A stretch of DNA of 64,000 bases from Acidiferrobacterales bacterium (GTDB lineage Bacteria > Pseudomonadota > Gammaproteobacteria > Arenicellales > Poriferihabitantaceae). This document shows positions 44,657 through 53,094 of the stretch, piece by piece. The DNA is taken from positions 1 to 64,000 of the forward strand of contig JAHQWE010000056.1 of assembly GCA_019633985.1 (NCBI GenBank), read 5' to 3'. Numbering within the stretch: the stretch's first letter is position 1; each line of letters opens with the position of its first letter. A model generated the notes under the pieces. The model made no database searches, was not told where the DNA came from, and saw only the letters and a program-made list of their open reading frames with translations. The position numbers were made by a program, and so were the translations under genes.

Positions 44657-46735
44657 ATGTTCACCCAAAAACGAAAACATCTTGCGTTTGGCGTAATAGT
44701 TGCTCTATGTAGCCTATCTCATATCGCGTTCGCGAATATTCAGGAAGAATCATCAACAGCTGAACTGGTTTTTACTTCGAACCAGGGCGCTGATGTATCT
44801 GCAATGCTTCTCGATACCAACGTGAGTGGTAGCGTCAGCGGGCTAGTATCGACCATCACCATTGTTCAAAAATATCGTAATGATTCGAATGACTGGGTGA
44901 ATGGACAATATCGGTTTCCGCTTCCAGAAAACGCTGCAGTAGATAGCCTGACGCTCGAAACAGAAGGGCGCATTTTACACGGCGTGGTGAAGGAGAAGCA
45001 GGCCGCACAGAAGGAATTCAATGTGGCAAAAAAAGAGGGGAAGAAAGCTGGATTACTCAAACAACACCGTCCGAATTTGTTTTCGATGTCTTTAGCGAAT
45101 ATTGCGCCTTGGTCAGAAGTGACGGCCACCATTTCCTTTGTATCAACAGTTCAGTATGAGCATGGCACCTTTTCACTACGACTTCCAACCACATTCACAC
45201 CGCGATTTATTCCAGGTGCGCCGCTATGGTTAAGCAAAGTGGAGGAGACAGAGTTTGAGAGTGAGGGGAGTTTGGATATTGATGCAACCGCAGGTTGGGC
45301 ATTCAATACCGACCAGGTGCCGGATGCAAGTGAGATTACTCCGCCTCAAATCGCGTCACCTCCTAACGCGGATAGTCATCGCTTCAGTTTGACGCTCTTA
45401 TTGGATGCCGGAGTTCCACTGGATGATATATCGAGCGTGACCCATGCCATCAATGTAGCAAAAACAACCAATGATACGCATGAAGTGTCGCTCGCAAACG
45501 GCACTGCAAACCTGGATAGAGATCTGCTACTAACCTGGACTCCGGCGGCAAATCAAGCACCGGAAGCCGCAGTATTTCGTCAGCAAGGTGAGTCTGCGCA
45601 GCATAATTTGGTGATGCTGATTCCGCCAACCAAAAATGTGGTCTCCACCCTACCGAGAGAAATAATTTTCATCATTGATTCATCCGGATCGATGGCCGGC
45701 GTCTCCATTCTTCAAGCTCAGCAAGGTTTGCAAACCGCACTGAATTTACTGGCGCCAGGTGACAAGTTTAATGTCATTGACTTTGACTCCAGTGCGAGAA
45801 AACTATTTTCCGCTCCTCAGCCAGCCACCAACAACAACGTAGTGCGTGCCAGTACGTTTGTGAACAATCTGGTGGCTGATGGTGGAACCAACATGGCAGA
45901 AGCGTTGGAAATGGCATTTTCAATGCCGAAAGAAGAGCAGTCTCTCAGGCAGATTGTGTTTATCACCGACGGCAGTGTAGGGAATGAGCAAGCGCTGTTC
46001 AAAATGATTCGCAGCAAACTTGGAGCAGCGCGACTATTTACAGTGGGAATTGGTTCCGCCCCTAATGCCCACTTTATGCGCGGTGCGGCGCGATTTGGCC
46101 GCGGGAGTTACCAGTACATCGACGACATTGCATTGGCTGCGAGCAATATGCGTGGACTATTCGAACGACTGAATCGACCAATATTGAAGGATCTGAAAGT
46201 ATGGGTTGACGGAGAGTCGATGAAAAATGGTTACCCTAATCCACTGCCGGATTTGTATTTGGGTCAACCGGTAATGCTAACAGTGAAAACACCCGCCCCA
46301 GTTTCTGAAGTGGTATTAAGCGGCAACCTCGCGGGAGAAAGCTGGCAACGAACGATCACAGTTAATGGCACTGCGAACGCCCAAAATATCGATAAAATTT
46401 GGGCGAGGAGCAAAGTGGAGCAGCTCGAGAGCGATATAGTGACGGGATTGATTGATTTTGACTCGGCGAAAAAGGTGATCACCCAAACCGGCCTCGACTA
46501 TCAATTGGTGACCAAACATACCAGTTTTATTGCGGTAGAAGAGGTGGTGAGCAAACCCGCTGAGGTCAAGGCAAAATCGAGTCAGACTCCGAACCTGATG
46601 CCTGCAGGAAATACGATGCCGATACCCATGCCTAACACCGCAACGCCGTCGTCGCTGTTAACAATCTTAGGGGCGATAATGATGTTAGGTTCTCTTGCAA
46701 CAGCAAGGTACCGTCGCAGGAGGCAGTGGCAATGA
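44657..46735 (+). CDS. Marine proteobacterial sortase target protein (VIT and vWA domains)
   Basis: A secreted 692-residue protein. The signal peptide ends near residue 26 (SHIAFA). A vault/inter-alpha-trypsin (VIT) domain covers about residues 35-160, and a von Willebrand A domain about 330-505 with an intact MIDAS start DSSGSM and TDGSVGN. The C terminus has a sortase-type signal: a proline-rich linker, PMPNTATP, a hydrophobic helix and the basic tail RYRRRRQ. This is the architecture of the substrate of class GN sortases (TIGR03788-like). Its stop overlaps the sortase start. It likely forms a surface-anchored or outer-leaflet adhesion protein, although the anchoring target in Gram-negative bacteria is unsettled. 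Confidence 0.92.
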   Translation: MFTQKRKHLAFGVIVALCSLSHIAFANIQEESSTAELVFTSNQGADVSAMLLDTNVSGSVSGLVSTITIVQKYRNDSNDWVNGQYRFPLPENAAVDSLTLETEGRILHGVVKEKQAAQKEFNVAKKEGKKAGLLKQHRPNLFSMSLANIAPWSEVTATISFVSTVQYEHGTFSLRLPTTFTPRFIPGAPLWLSKVEETEFESEGSLDIDATAGWAFNTDQVPDASEITPPQIASPPNADSHRFSLTLLLDAGVPLDDISSVTHAINVAKTTNDTHEVSLANGTANLDRDLLLTWTPAANQAPEAAVFRQQGESAQHNLVMLIPPTKNVVSTLPREIIFIIDSSGSMAGVSILQAQQGLQTALNLLAPGDKFNVIDFDSSARKLFSAPQPATNNNVVRASTFVNNLVADGGTNMAEALEMAFSMPKEEQSLRQIVFITDGSVGNEQALFKMIRSKLGAARLFTVGIGSAPNAHFMRGAARFGRGSYQYIDDIALAASNMRGLFERLNRPILKDLKVWVDGESMKNGYPNPLPDLYLGQPVMLTVKTPAPVSEVVLSGNLAGESWQRTITVNGTANAQNIDKIWARSKVEQLESDIVTGLIDFDSAKKVITQTGLDYQLVTKHTSFIAVEEVVSKPAEVKAKSSQTPNLMPAGNTMPIPMPNTATPSSLLTILGAIMMLGSLATARYRRRRQWQ

Positions 46736-47286
46736 GCAGAATGCTTATCGCGATCGGTTTGACAATCGGTGCTGGTCTGGTTTTCGAGGGCAGCTATATA
46801 AAAACCAAAGCGGTGATGGCGCAAATATTAATTAGCACGAGCTGGGCCCAACGCTCAGCAACCTCTCCGCCCCGAGTACCCTGGCCGTGGGCGGATACCC
46901 ATGCGATAGCGAAGCTTAGCTTTTCTAAAACTGCGGATTCTCAGATGGTGATGAAGGACGCAAGTGGAGAGTCTCTAGCGTTTGGCCCGGGCATGGTTTC
47001 AACGGGGCAATTTGGGAGCGCCCCAATTGTGATTGCCGGTCACCGTGATACCCATTTTAAAAACCTGCAAAAAATTGCTATTGGCGACGTGATTGATTTG
47101 GAGCATTGGCATGGAAAAAGGCAGAGATTTAACGTAACTAGTTACAGAATTTTGGACACGAACGCCGAGTCATTGACAATACCGTCAGACCAATCGTCGC
47201 TGATATTGATCACCTGTTGGCCTTTCGATGCGCTAGTACCCGGAGGGCCTGAGCGATTCATTGTGATTGCAGAGACGGCAATCTAA
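46732..47286 (+). CDS. Class GN sortase
   Basis: A 184-residue cysteine transpeptidase with one N-terminal membrane helix. The catalytic triad is visible: His104 in IAGHRDTHF, Cys162 in LILITCWPFD and Arg175 in GGPERFIV. AGGAGG at 46718-46723 lies eight bases before the ATG at 46732, which overlaps the stop of its target gene (ATGA), so that ATG is preferred to GTG at 46726. It should process the PNTAT-type signal of the upstream VIT/vWA protein. Confidence 0.94.
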   Translation: MSRMLIAIGLTIGAGLVFEGSYIKTKAVMAQILISTSWAQRSATSPPRVPWPWADTHAIAKLSFSKTADSQMVMKDASGESLAFGPGMVSTGQFGSAPIVIAGHRDTHFKNLQKIAIGDVIDLEHWHGKRQRFNVTSYRILDTNAESLTIPSDQSSLILITCWPFDALVPGGPERFIVIAETAI

Positions 47287-47304
47287 ATTCTGAGGTGATC
47301 TCTT

Positions 47305-47904
47305 TCATTCGTCGGATGGAGCGATGTTCCAGTTTCTTTGCAGAGCGGTTTGCTTAAGTGTCAATAAGTTTGTTGATGCAACTTCGATGAGGCAATTAAC
47401 TCGATCACTGTAACTAATTTCGAGAACAACACCCTGGTTGGTTGATAACCAGTGTCTGAGATCTTGCTCCTGAGGGAATCCGATTGAGATGGAAAGCTGG
47501 GTTTTATCGACATGAGAATGTACTTTCAGCTCGCTCATAACAGCCTGTGCGGCACCTGAGTAGGCGCGAACCAATCCACCAGTCCCTAGTTTAATACCGC
47601 CAAAGTAACGACTCACCACGACAATGACATTGCCCACATCCTTGTGCTGCAAAACATTGAGTATCGGTTTTCCAGCGGTGCCACTGGGCTCTCCGTCGTC
47701 AGACATGGCGACACTGGACGGGTTAGCGGGTGAGCCAAGCAGGTAAGCCCAGCAATGATGACCGGCATCCGGAAAGTGTGCTCTCGATTTCTCTATCGCC
47801 CGCATCGCAGCTGATCGATCATCTGCATAGCGTGCCGAGGCGATAAATCGGCTTTTTTTTATCGATGTTTCTATCTGTGCCATTGTGACGGGTACTTTGA
47901 ACAT
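47305..47904 (-). CDS. yigZ: YigZ/IMPACT family protein
   Basis: A 199-residue UPF0029 protein. The N-terminal IMPACT domain has KKSRFIASARYA, DAGHHCWAYLLG and SDDGEPSGTAGKPILNVL, then VVVVSRYFGGIKLGTGGLVRAYS. A C-terminal DUF1949 domain follows. Function is not established; related proteins influence translation or proline peptide turnover. An alternative start is the internal ATG at codon 8 (MAQIETSI). It converges on the sortase gene. Confidence 0.92.
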   Translation of the reverse strand: MFKVPVTMAQIETSIKKSRFIASARYADDRSAAMRAIEKSRAHFPDAGHHCWAYLLGSPANPSSVAMSDDGEPSGTAGKPILNVLQHKDVGNVIVVVSRYFGGIKLGTGGLVRAYSGAAQAVMSELKVHSHVDKTQLSISIGFPQEQDLRHWLSTNQGVVLEISYSDRVNCLIEVASTNLLTLKQTALQRNWNIAPSDE

Positions 47905-48027
47905 AGCTGGGGATAGAGGCTGGTCGAGATCAAGAACCGGATCATAGTGAATAATTTGTCTAGTACCAACCGAGTCATCGATGGCTTTTTTGAGTCAGTA
48001 AAAATTGAAGTTTACGTGTACACAAAA

Positions 48028-48050
48028 AAAGCGCCGCATTGCGGCGCTTT
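48028..48050 (-). terminator. Intrinsic terminator of the histidine-rich protein gene
   Basis: Read on the minus strand, a GC-only stem GCGCCGC/GCGGCGC with a three-base loop is flanked by AAA/TTT and followed by a run of seven Ts. It lies about 43 bases beyond the stop of the gene at 48093. Confidence 0.85.
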
Positions 48051-48092
48051 ATCGTGACTAGCAAATGAAATGTCTTGCCAGTTTTATCGAGT

Positions 48093-48827
48093 TTAGTAGT
48101 AGGTCACGTAACGCTGATGATGAGGCCGCTTGTGACGATGCGGAATATCTCGGCGATGTGCCTTTCGGTGACGTTTCGAATGAATCGCAAATCGTGGCAA
48201 CTTATGATGACGCTTCCATTTATGACCGTGACTATGATCTACATAATCATTGTCGTAAGACTTGTAAGAACCATAAGAACCTTTTTGCGGCTTGTGGTTA
48301 TAGTACACACCTTGGTCATTATAGTGATCCGAATAACCAGCATGATCCCGACCACGATATCGATTATCCACGTAGTCGTCGTTGTATCGGTGGTTGTAGC
48401 CGAAACTGCTGTTGTCATGGTCTTTACCCTTCCACTTGTGCGGCTTGTGGGTAGGCTTCGAATAATGTCCAAGGTCAACATGTACATAACGACGGAACCA
48501 GTTATTGACATGTCGATCGCCTCGATCGCCCTCGCCAAAAACATACTCACGACCGTTTACCGCGAGAGAAACCCGCGTACCCGGGTGGCGTTTTGCCAAT
48601 TCGATTTGAACATTGCCAGAATGGCAAATTTTGCCGATGACACTACCATTACTTGCTTTGCGGAAGTCTCTCGAACCAACCATGACCCGGAAGCCAGCAT
48701 CTCCACCGTAGGCAGACAGTCGATATTCGGTGCAGTTGCCTCCAGCAAACGAAGCGGGCGACATCACCATGCTGGTTACCAACCCGGCACCCATAATCAG
48801 AGTTTTAAAAAAAGTTGTGCTTTTCAT
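48093..48827 (-). CDS. Secreted histidine- and tyrosine-rich basic protein
   Basis: A 244-residue protein I do not recognise. It starts MKSTTFFKTLIMGAGLV with GAGGT eight bases upstream; the frame extends 12 codons earlier, but this ATG is better. A signal peptide ends in SFAGG near residue 28. The folded N-terminal part (residues 30-115, with CTEYRLSAYGGDAGFRVMVG) has two cysteines. Residues about 120-244 are very rich in His, Lys, Arg, Tyr and Asp (HKPHKWKGKDHD, HSHGHKWKRHHK), suggesting metal, surface or nucleic-acid binding. A clear terminator follows. Confidence 0.75.
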   Translation of the reverse strand: MKSTTFFKTLIMGAGLVTSMVMSPASFAGGNCTEYRLSAYGGDAGFRVMVGSRDFRKASNGSVIGKICHSGNVQIELAKRHPGTRVSLAVNGREYVFGEGDRGDRHVNNWFRRYVHVDLGHYSKPTHKPHKWKGKDHDNSSFGYNHRYNDDYVDNRYRGRDHAGYSDHYNDQGVYYNHKPQKGSYGSYKSYDNDYVDHSHGHKWKRHHKLPRFAIHSKRHRKAHRRDIPHRHKRPHHQRYVTYY

Positions 48828-49015
48828 AGAAAGTACCTCAATGAGGTTTATATTGACGACCATTGTAGGGTGACCAACTGAATCAATGCTGAAAATAGAC
48901 TGAATTACCGTTTAGGAACGTGGCGATTGCAGGGTGAGCCTGTTGGGAGAAAAGGGTAGGCCGGGGACGAACCACTATTGAACATAGTGCCCGTATGCCG
49001 CCAAATCCACCAGCC

Positions 49016-49091
49016 AAAAAAAAGGGCCCGGTTGGGGCCCTGTAAAAATCCGCTATGCGGCGAGGAAACTCATGACTACCTTGCTAAAGGT
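49016..49091 (-). ncRNA. Candidate CRP-activated small RNA, about 76 nt
   Basis: On the minus strand the predicted transcript starts at 49091 and ends in a run of eight Ts at 49023-49016. It can fold into three hairpins: ACCTT/AAGGT at its very 5' end, CCGC/GCGG in the middle, and the terminator GGGCCC/GGGCCC. Between the first two is an unpaired pyrimidine-rich stretch (TTTCCTCGCC) complementary to ribosome binding sites of the GAGGAAA kind, as in many Hfq-dependent RNAs. A promoter with a perfect CRP site lies just upstream. I recognise no known RNA family. It could alternatively be an attenuated leader of the gene at 48827, but about 190 bases separate them. Confidence 0.65.
49017..49042 (-). 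terminator. Intrinsic terminator of the candidate small RNA
   Basis: Minus-strand stem GGGCCC-CAACC-GGGCCC followed by eight Ts. The plus strand has no U-tract after the stem, so the terminator is directional. Confidence 0.8.
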
Positions 49092-49097
49092 GGGATC

Positions 49098-49140
49098 ACT
49101 ATAACGTTCTGCTCCCGGTTGTTATGTGAGGTAAATCACA
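49098..49140 (-). promoter_or_regulatory. CRP-class-II promoter of the candidate small RNA
   Basis: TGTGA-GGTAAA-TCACA at 49125-49140 is a perfect match to the CRP consensus TGTGA-N6-TCACA. On the minus strand a -10 box TATAGT lies at 49103-49098, giving a start at 49091. The CRP centre is then 41.5 bases upstream, exactly the class II activator position where CRP overlaps the -35 element. Confidence 0.7.
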
Positions 49141-49407
49141 CCCGGTCGGGTAGGGTGTCACAGGGGCCGTCCTCGTTTATTCTGAAATGGAAGTATCACC
49201 CTCTCTCAGATTGGCTAATCTAAACAGTTTCCGAGGAAATCTCCGTGTATATGTGTTGTCGAATATGAGCGAATAGTTAATAGCTATGAACATATTGTAC
49301 GATCCATAAGATATCGGCAATCAACCCAGACTGCGTCAGAGCCTCGGTACTTGCATCCATCTCAGCTGCCATTACACTCCCACCCCTGTTCGATGAATTA
49401 AGGCCCT
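49141..49407. other. Intergenic region between the small RNA promoter and the ABC transporter
   Basis: No credible gene. It should hold the promoter of the ABC transporter operon, which I cannot place with confidence. Confidence 0.4.
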
Positions 49408-50334
49408 ATGTCTTCACTGATCTCTGTTTCTGGATTGACGAAAACCTATGAAGGTGGATTTACTGCACTGGAGCACATTGACCTGGATATCCGGGAGGGA
49501 GAAATTTTTGCCCTCTTGGGCCCTAATGGTGCCGGTAAGACGACGCTCATTAGTATTGTGTGCGGCATCGTAAATCCGGGTAAAGGGTCGGTGATGGTGG
49601 GTGGGTTTGATATCGTCAAACAGTATCGAAAAACCAGAGAGCTGATTGGGCTGGTGCCCCAGGAGCTCCATACGGATGCTTTCGAAACGGTGTGGAATAC
49701 GGTGTCATTCAGTCGTGGACTATTTGGTTGTCCTGCGGATCCGGCGCTTATTGAGGCATTGTTAAAAGATTTGTCTTTGTGGGACAAAAAAGACAGTCGA
49801 ATCATGCAGCTCTCTGGCGGCATGAAGCGTCGGGTGATGATTGCCAAGGCGCTTTCCCACGAACCTCGCATACTGTTTCTCGATGAACCTACAGCGGGGG
49901 TCGATGTCTCTTTGCGCAAAGATATGTGGGAGGTCGTTCGCCGCCTGAGAGAAACGGGTGTCACGATTATATTGACCACACACTATATTGAAGAAGCGGA
50001 AGAAATTGCCGATCGTGTTGGGGTAATCAGCAAAGGGCGTATGGTGGTTGTTGAAGAAAAGGCCGAGCTGATGCGCAAAATGGGTACCAAGCAACTGATA
50101 CTCGACATTTATCAGCAACTGGATCAGGTTCCCGACGCACTAAGTAATTTTGACTTGTCTTTGTCCGAAGATGGTATGCAATTGATTTATAGCTATGACA
50201 AACAGCAGGAACGAACCGGTATTACGTCTCTTTTGGGTGCGCTCAACGAAGAGGGTATCAAGTTTAAAGATCTGAAAACCGAACAAAGCTCACTGGAAGA
50301 TATTTTCGTGGGTCTGGTGGAGACACAATCATGA
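49408..50334 (+). CDS. ABC transporter ATP-binding protein (ABC-2 exporter)
   Basis: A 308-residue ATPase with Walker [10 protein letters not shown] (near residue 39), the signature [15 protein letters not shown], Walker [14 protein letters not shown] and the switch His in [11 protein letters not shown]. It has a C-terminal extension of about 80 residues, as in YadG/DrrA-type exporter ATPases. It overlaps the permease gene by four bases. Substrate unknown; YadGH-like is the closest description. Confidence 0.92.
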   Translation: MSSLISVSGLTKTYEGGFTALEHIDLDIREGEIFALLGPNGAGKTTLISIVCGIVNPGKGSVMVGGFDIVKQYRKTRELIGLVPQELHTDAFETVWNTVSFSRGLFGCPADPALIEALLKDLSLWDKKDSRIMQLSGGMKRRVMIAKALSHEPRILFLDEPTAGVDVSLRKDMWEVVRRLRETGVTIILTTHYIEEAEEIADRVGVISKGRMVVVEEKAELMRKMGTKQLILDIYQQLDQVPDALSNFDLSLSEDGMQLIYSYDKQQERTGITSLLGALNEEGIKFKDLKTEQSSLEDIFVGLVETQS

Positions 50335-51092
50335 ACATCCATGGCATTCGCGCAATTTATTTCTTTGAAATGGCGCGTGCCTGGCGCACACTGTTTCAGA
50401 GTATCGTATCGCCGGTTATTTCGACCTCGCTGTATTTCGTCGTGTTCGGCTCAGCAATCGGTTCAAGAATCACTGAAGTAGAAGGGGTGAGTTACGGTTC
50501 TTTTATTGTGCCGGGTTTGATCATGCTGTCGCTGATGACCCAAAGTGTTTCGAATGCCTCTTTCGGTATTTACTTCCCGAAGTTTTCCGGCACGATTTAT
50601 GAAGTGCTTTCCGCGCCAATTTCCTATTTCGAAATTGTGATTGGCTATGTTGGCGCTGCCGCGACCAAATCCATCGTTGTTGGGCTGATTATCCTGGCCA
50701 CAGCTGGGTTGTTTGTGCCGTTGCACATTGCGCATCCGTTCTGGATGCTCCTTTTCCTGGTGCTGACGTCGATCACGTTCAGTTTATTTGGGTTCATCAT
50801 TGGCATCTGGGCAGATAACTTTGAGAAATTACAAATTATTCCACTGTTGGTGGTGACACCTCTGGTGTTTTTGGGCGGCAGCTTCTATTCCGTCGATATG
50901 TTGCCTGCAGTTTGGCAGAAGATTTCCCTGTTGAATCCGGTGATGTATCTGGTGAGTGGGTTTCGCTGGAGCTTTTACGAAATTTCTGACGTGAGTGTAA
51001 TGACCAGTTTGACCATGATTACGGTGTTCCTGGCAATTTGTATCTTCACCGTGTGGCGCATCTTTAGCACAGGCTATCGAGTTAAAACCTGA
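50331..51092 (+). CDS. ABC-2 type permease
   Basis: A 253-residue membrane protein with about six segments, belonging to the ABC-2 permease family (YadH-like). [29 protein letters not shown] and [13 protein letters not shown] are typical. It pairs with the ATPase upstream (ATGA overlap) to make a homodimeric exporter. Confidence 0.92.
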   Translation: MNIHGIRAIYFFEMARAWRTLFQSIVSPVISTSLYFVVFGSAIGSRITEVEGVSYGSFIVPGLIMLSLMTQSVSNASFGIYFPKFSGTIYEVLSAPISYFEIVIGYVGAAATKSIVVGLIILATAGLFVPLHIAHPFWMLLFLVLTSITFSLFGFIIGIWADNFEKLQIIPLLVVTPLVFLGGSFYSVDMLPAVWQKISLLNPVMYLVSGFRWSFYEISDVSVMTSLTMITVFLAICIFTVWRIFSTGYRVKT

Positions 51093-51170
51093 TCAGCTTT
51101 CTTCGTTTTCACTGCATGTTTTGATTCTGGGTTCAACGTATAATCGAGCTACCAACTCGTTCATTTCTGC

Positions 51171-52184
51171 GTGTTGTCATGCTACCGCTATTTGCCGCTT
51201 TCGTTGAAAGATAAAACCTTACTTGTCACCCTGCTTATTTCAATCGCGCTTGTCGGTGTGTCCGGGCTGGTCTATCCCTACTATGCCAAGAGGTCTACTT
51301 TTCAGGAGGCCACCTGGCATTTAATCAACAGCAATATCGGCGGTTTGCAGGGAGAAGCTAATTTGCTGACAGTAGGCGATCAGGTGGTGATGGTCGATAC
51401 CGGACAGCGTAAGGCTGCTGAAGAGATGGTGCTTAAATATCTATTAAGACTATCCGTTTCCAAAGTGCATCACTTGTTTATTTCCGAGACCAATCGCACT
51501 CATTTTGCTGGGCTAGCAACCATTATTCAGGCCGGTATTCCCATCGAACGGATTTATTATCTGAAGGGCGCGGAAAAGAGTTTTTCCAAGCAGAGAAGGC
51601 GTAAGCGGTTTGAGCGCTATTTGCGTTACGCCCGCGAAAGTGGTGCGGAGATCATTCCAGTTGAACCCGGGTTTACCTTGGATCTCCCTGGCAACGCCTC
51701 GTTGGAGGTCTTAAAGGTTATTCCCAATTCCAGCGATCGGGATAACATGGCATTTCAGGTTTCCACCATGCTGTTGCGCTTCAACATTGCAGATTCCAGG
51801 GTACTGTTTTCCGGGGATATCGGTCGAGAGTACGCCAATTATCTGATAGAGAAGGCCGACTCCGATTCAACCGTCAAGCAAGCCCTGACAGCGGACTACT
51901 TCAAGCTACCACAACCGGATACCCTGGATCCAACTCCTTCAGCATTCTACGATTTAGTCGATGCCCGGTTTGCCTTTGTTCCCTCACCGAAGCGGCGTTG
52001 GTGCACGGACGAGGGCGCTGTTGCCAGAGAATGGTCGTTCGACAGTGAATTGCCAACCTGGGTGACCGGGCCAAATGGACATATCCGTGTCACTTGGAAG
52101 CCTGGAGAAGCCATGATTTTGCCGCAATTCATCAGCGGAAAATGTAAGCTGAAGGAGTTTGGTAGTCTGATGGTCAGAGACTAA
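51171..52184 (+). CDS. Degenerate metallo-beta-lactamase-fold protein, ComEC-C-terminal-like
   Basis: A 337-residue protein with one N-terminal membrane anchor (about residues 18-37). The rest looks like the metallo-hydrolase domain of ComEC/Rec2: GEANLLTVGDQVVMVDTG, then ISETNRTHFAGLATII where active enzymes have HxHxDH, and SRVLFSGDIGREYANYLI. The zinc-binding histidines are mostly missing (only one His in the central motif), so it is probably not catalytic. The start is GTG or the TTG next to it. It follows the ABC permease by 78 bases but may be separate. Function unknown. Confidence 0.65.
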   Translation: MLSCYRYLPLSLKDKTLLVTLLISIALVGVSGLVYPYYAKRSTFQEATWHLINSNIGGLQGEANLLTVGDQVVMVDTGQRKAAEEMVLKYLLRLSVSKVHHLFISETNRTHFAGLATIIQAGIPIERIYYLKGAEKSFSKQRRRKRFERYLRYARESGAEIIPVEPGFTLDLPGNASLEVLKVIPNSSDRDNMAFQVSTMLLRFNIADSRVLFSGDIGREYANYLIEKADSDSTVKQALTADYFKLPQPDTLDPTPSAFYDLVDARFAFVPSPKRRWCTDEGAVAREWSFDSELPTWVTGPNGHIRVTWKPGEAMILPQFISGKCKLKEFGSLMVRD

Positions 52185-52228
52185 CGCCAGATCAACCTTG
52201 ATTTCCAGGTTGCGATAACACCGCAGTG

Positions 52229-53020
52229 TTAATGAAGTGGTGTATGTACCTCGTCCCAGCTGGAAAACGCCAACTTTGGCGCGTTGATAAAAAACACAAT
52301 CGACCAGCGAGCGCAGAGCGCATTGACATTTTGCTCAGTGGGCGCGTGTATCACATCATGCCATACCGGTTTTATCTCTCCATCAGAAGTTTCAAATAAC
52401 ATCCAGGCTGGCATAAACAGCGCGGTACCGCTTCCATAATTCACCGCTTTCAATGGGTGGGCATCACAGCAACCGATTCGTAGTCCGGGAGCGCTGTCTG
52501 CAATAGCCAGGGTACTAAATCCTTTGTCAAAATGCGCGCGTGCGCAGAAGCTGTGTTCTTGACGCGGGCTGTAGCTAAGAAACCGAAGAATGCCGTCAGC
52601 TAGCTGATCCCCATTAAACACTGCTTCCTTGTACGCGCGAAGCTCGTGGTTGAATAGATCAAGCAGCACTGATTCCACCTGGCGATAGATGGTTTCGGCA
52701 GCATTAAAAAACAGCCGAATTTCCTGATGCTCGGCAGCAAGTGCTTCGGCAGCAGCTTGGCACTTCAGATATGGACTCCAGTGAAAGAACTGTTTTGGAT
52801 CCTTTCGCTCAATGGTCGTCTTGTCGGTGTAGCCATCGGCGCTGGCTCGATGACTGCGCGCGGAGAAGTGGAGCTGTCGTTTAATCTGCTCCGGCATCGC
52901 GAGAAAGTTGAGAAAGTAATGTGCCGCTTGACCAAGTTCATCCGGCCCCATCGGAAACTGCAGCGCGGCATGATGATTTTGATTGAGTTGTTCAACAAAC
53001 GAAAGCGAGACATTTGACAT
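52229..53020 (-). CDS. 2-oxoglutarate/Fe(II) oxygenase-like protein, isopenicillin N synthase fold
   Basis: A 263-residue protein with the jelly-roll signature of the isopenicillin N synthase/2OG oxygenase family: the iron ligands His163 and Asp165 in ARAHFDKG, a distal His near 225 (VWHDVIHAP) and an Arg in ARWSIVFF near residue 238 where the co-substrate carboxylate binds. It is shorter than plant or fungal members. Substrate unknown. It is divergent from the proline iminopeptidase gene. Confidence 0.75.
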   Translation of the reverse strand: MSNVSLSFVEQLNQNHHAALQFPMGPDELGQAAHYFLNFLAMPEQIKRQLHFSARSHRASADGYTDKTTIERKDPKQFFHWSPYLKCQAAAEALAAEHQEIRLFFNAAETIYRQVESVLLDLFNHELRAYKEAVFNGDQLADGILRFLSYSPRQEHSFCARAHFDKGFSTLAIADSAPGLRIGCCDAHPLKAVNYGSGTALFMPAWMLFETSDGEIKPVWHDVIHAPTEQNVNALCARWSIVFFINAPKLAFSSWDEVHTPLH

Positions 53021-53094
53021 CTTTTATGACAATTTTTCTGAATCAGAGCGTCGGCCATAGTACAGTAAGTTGTTCGCCCCAGTAACCAAGACGA

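Noticed and set aside
48075-48881. 268-codon open frame on the plus strand opposite the histidine-rich protein
   Set aside because: The low-complexity codon usage of the minus-strand gene keeps this frame open; the product is a run of Ile/Val/Met/Thr without a ribosome binding site, and the minus gene has signal peptide, ribosome binding site and terminator.
48978-49223. 81-codon plus-strand ORF across the small RNA region
   Set aside because: It runs through a perfect CRP site and a terminator hairpin, has no ribosome binding site, and its product has no protein-like pattern.
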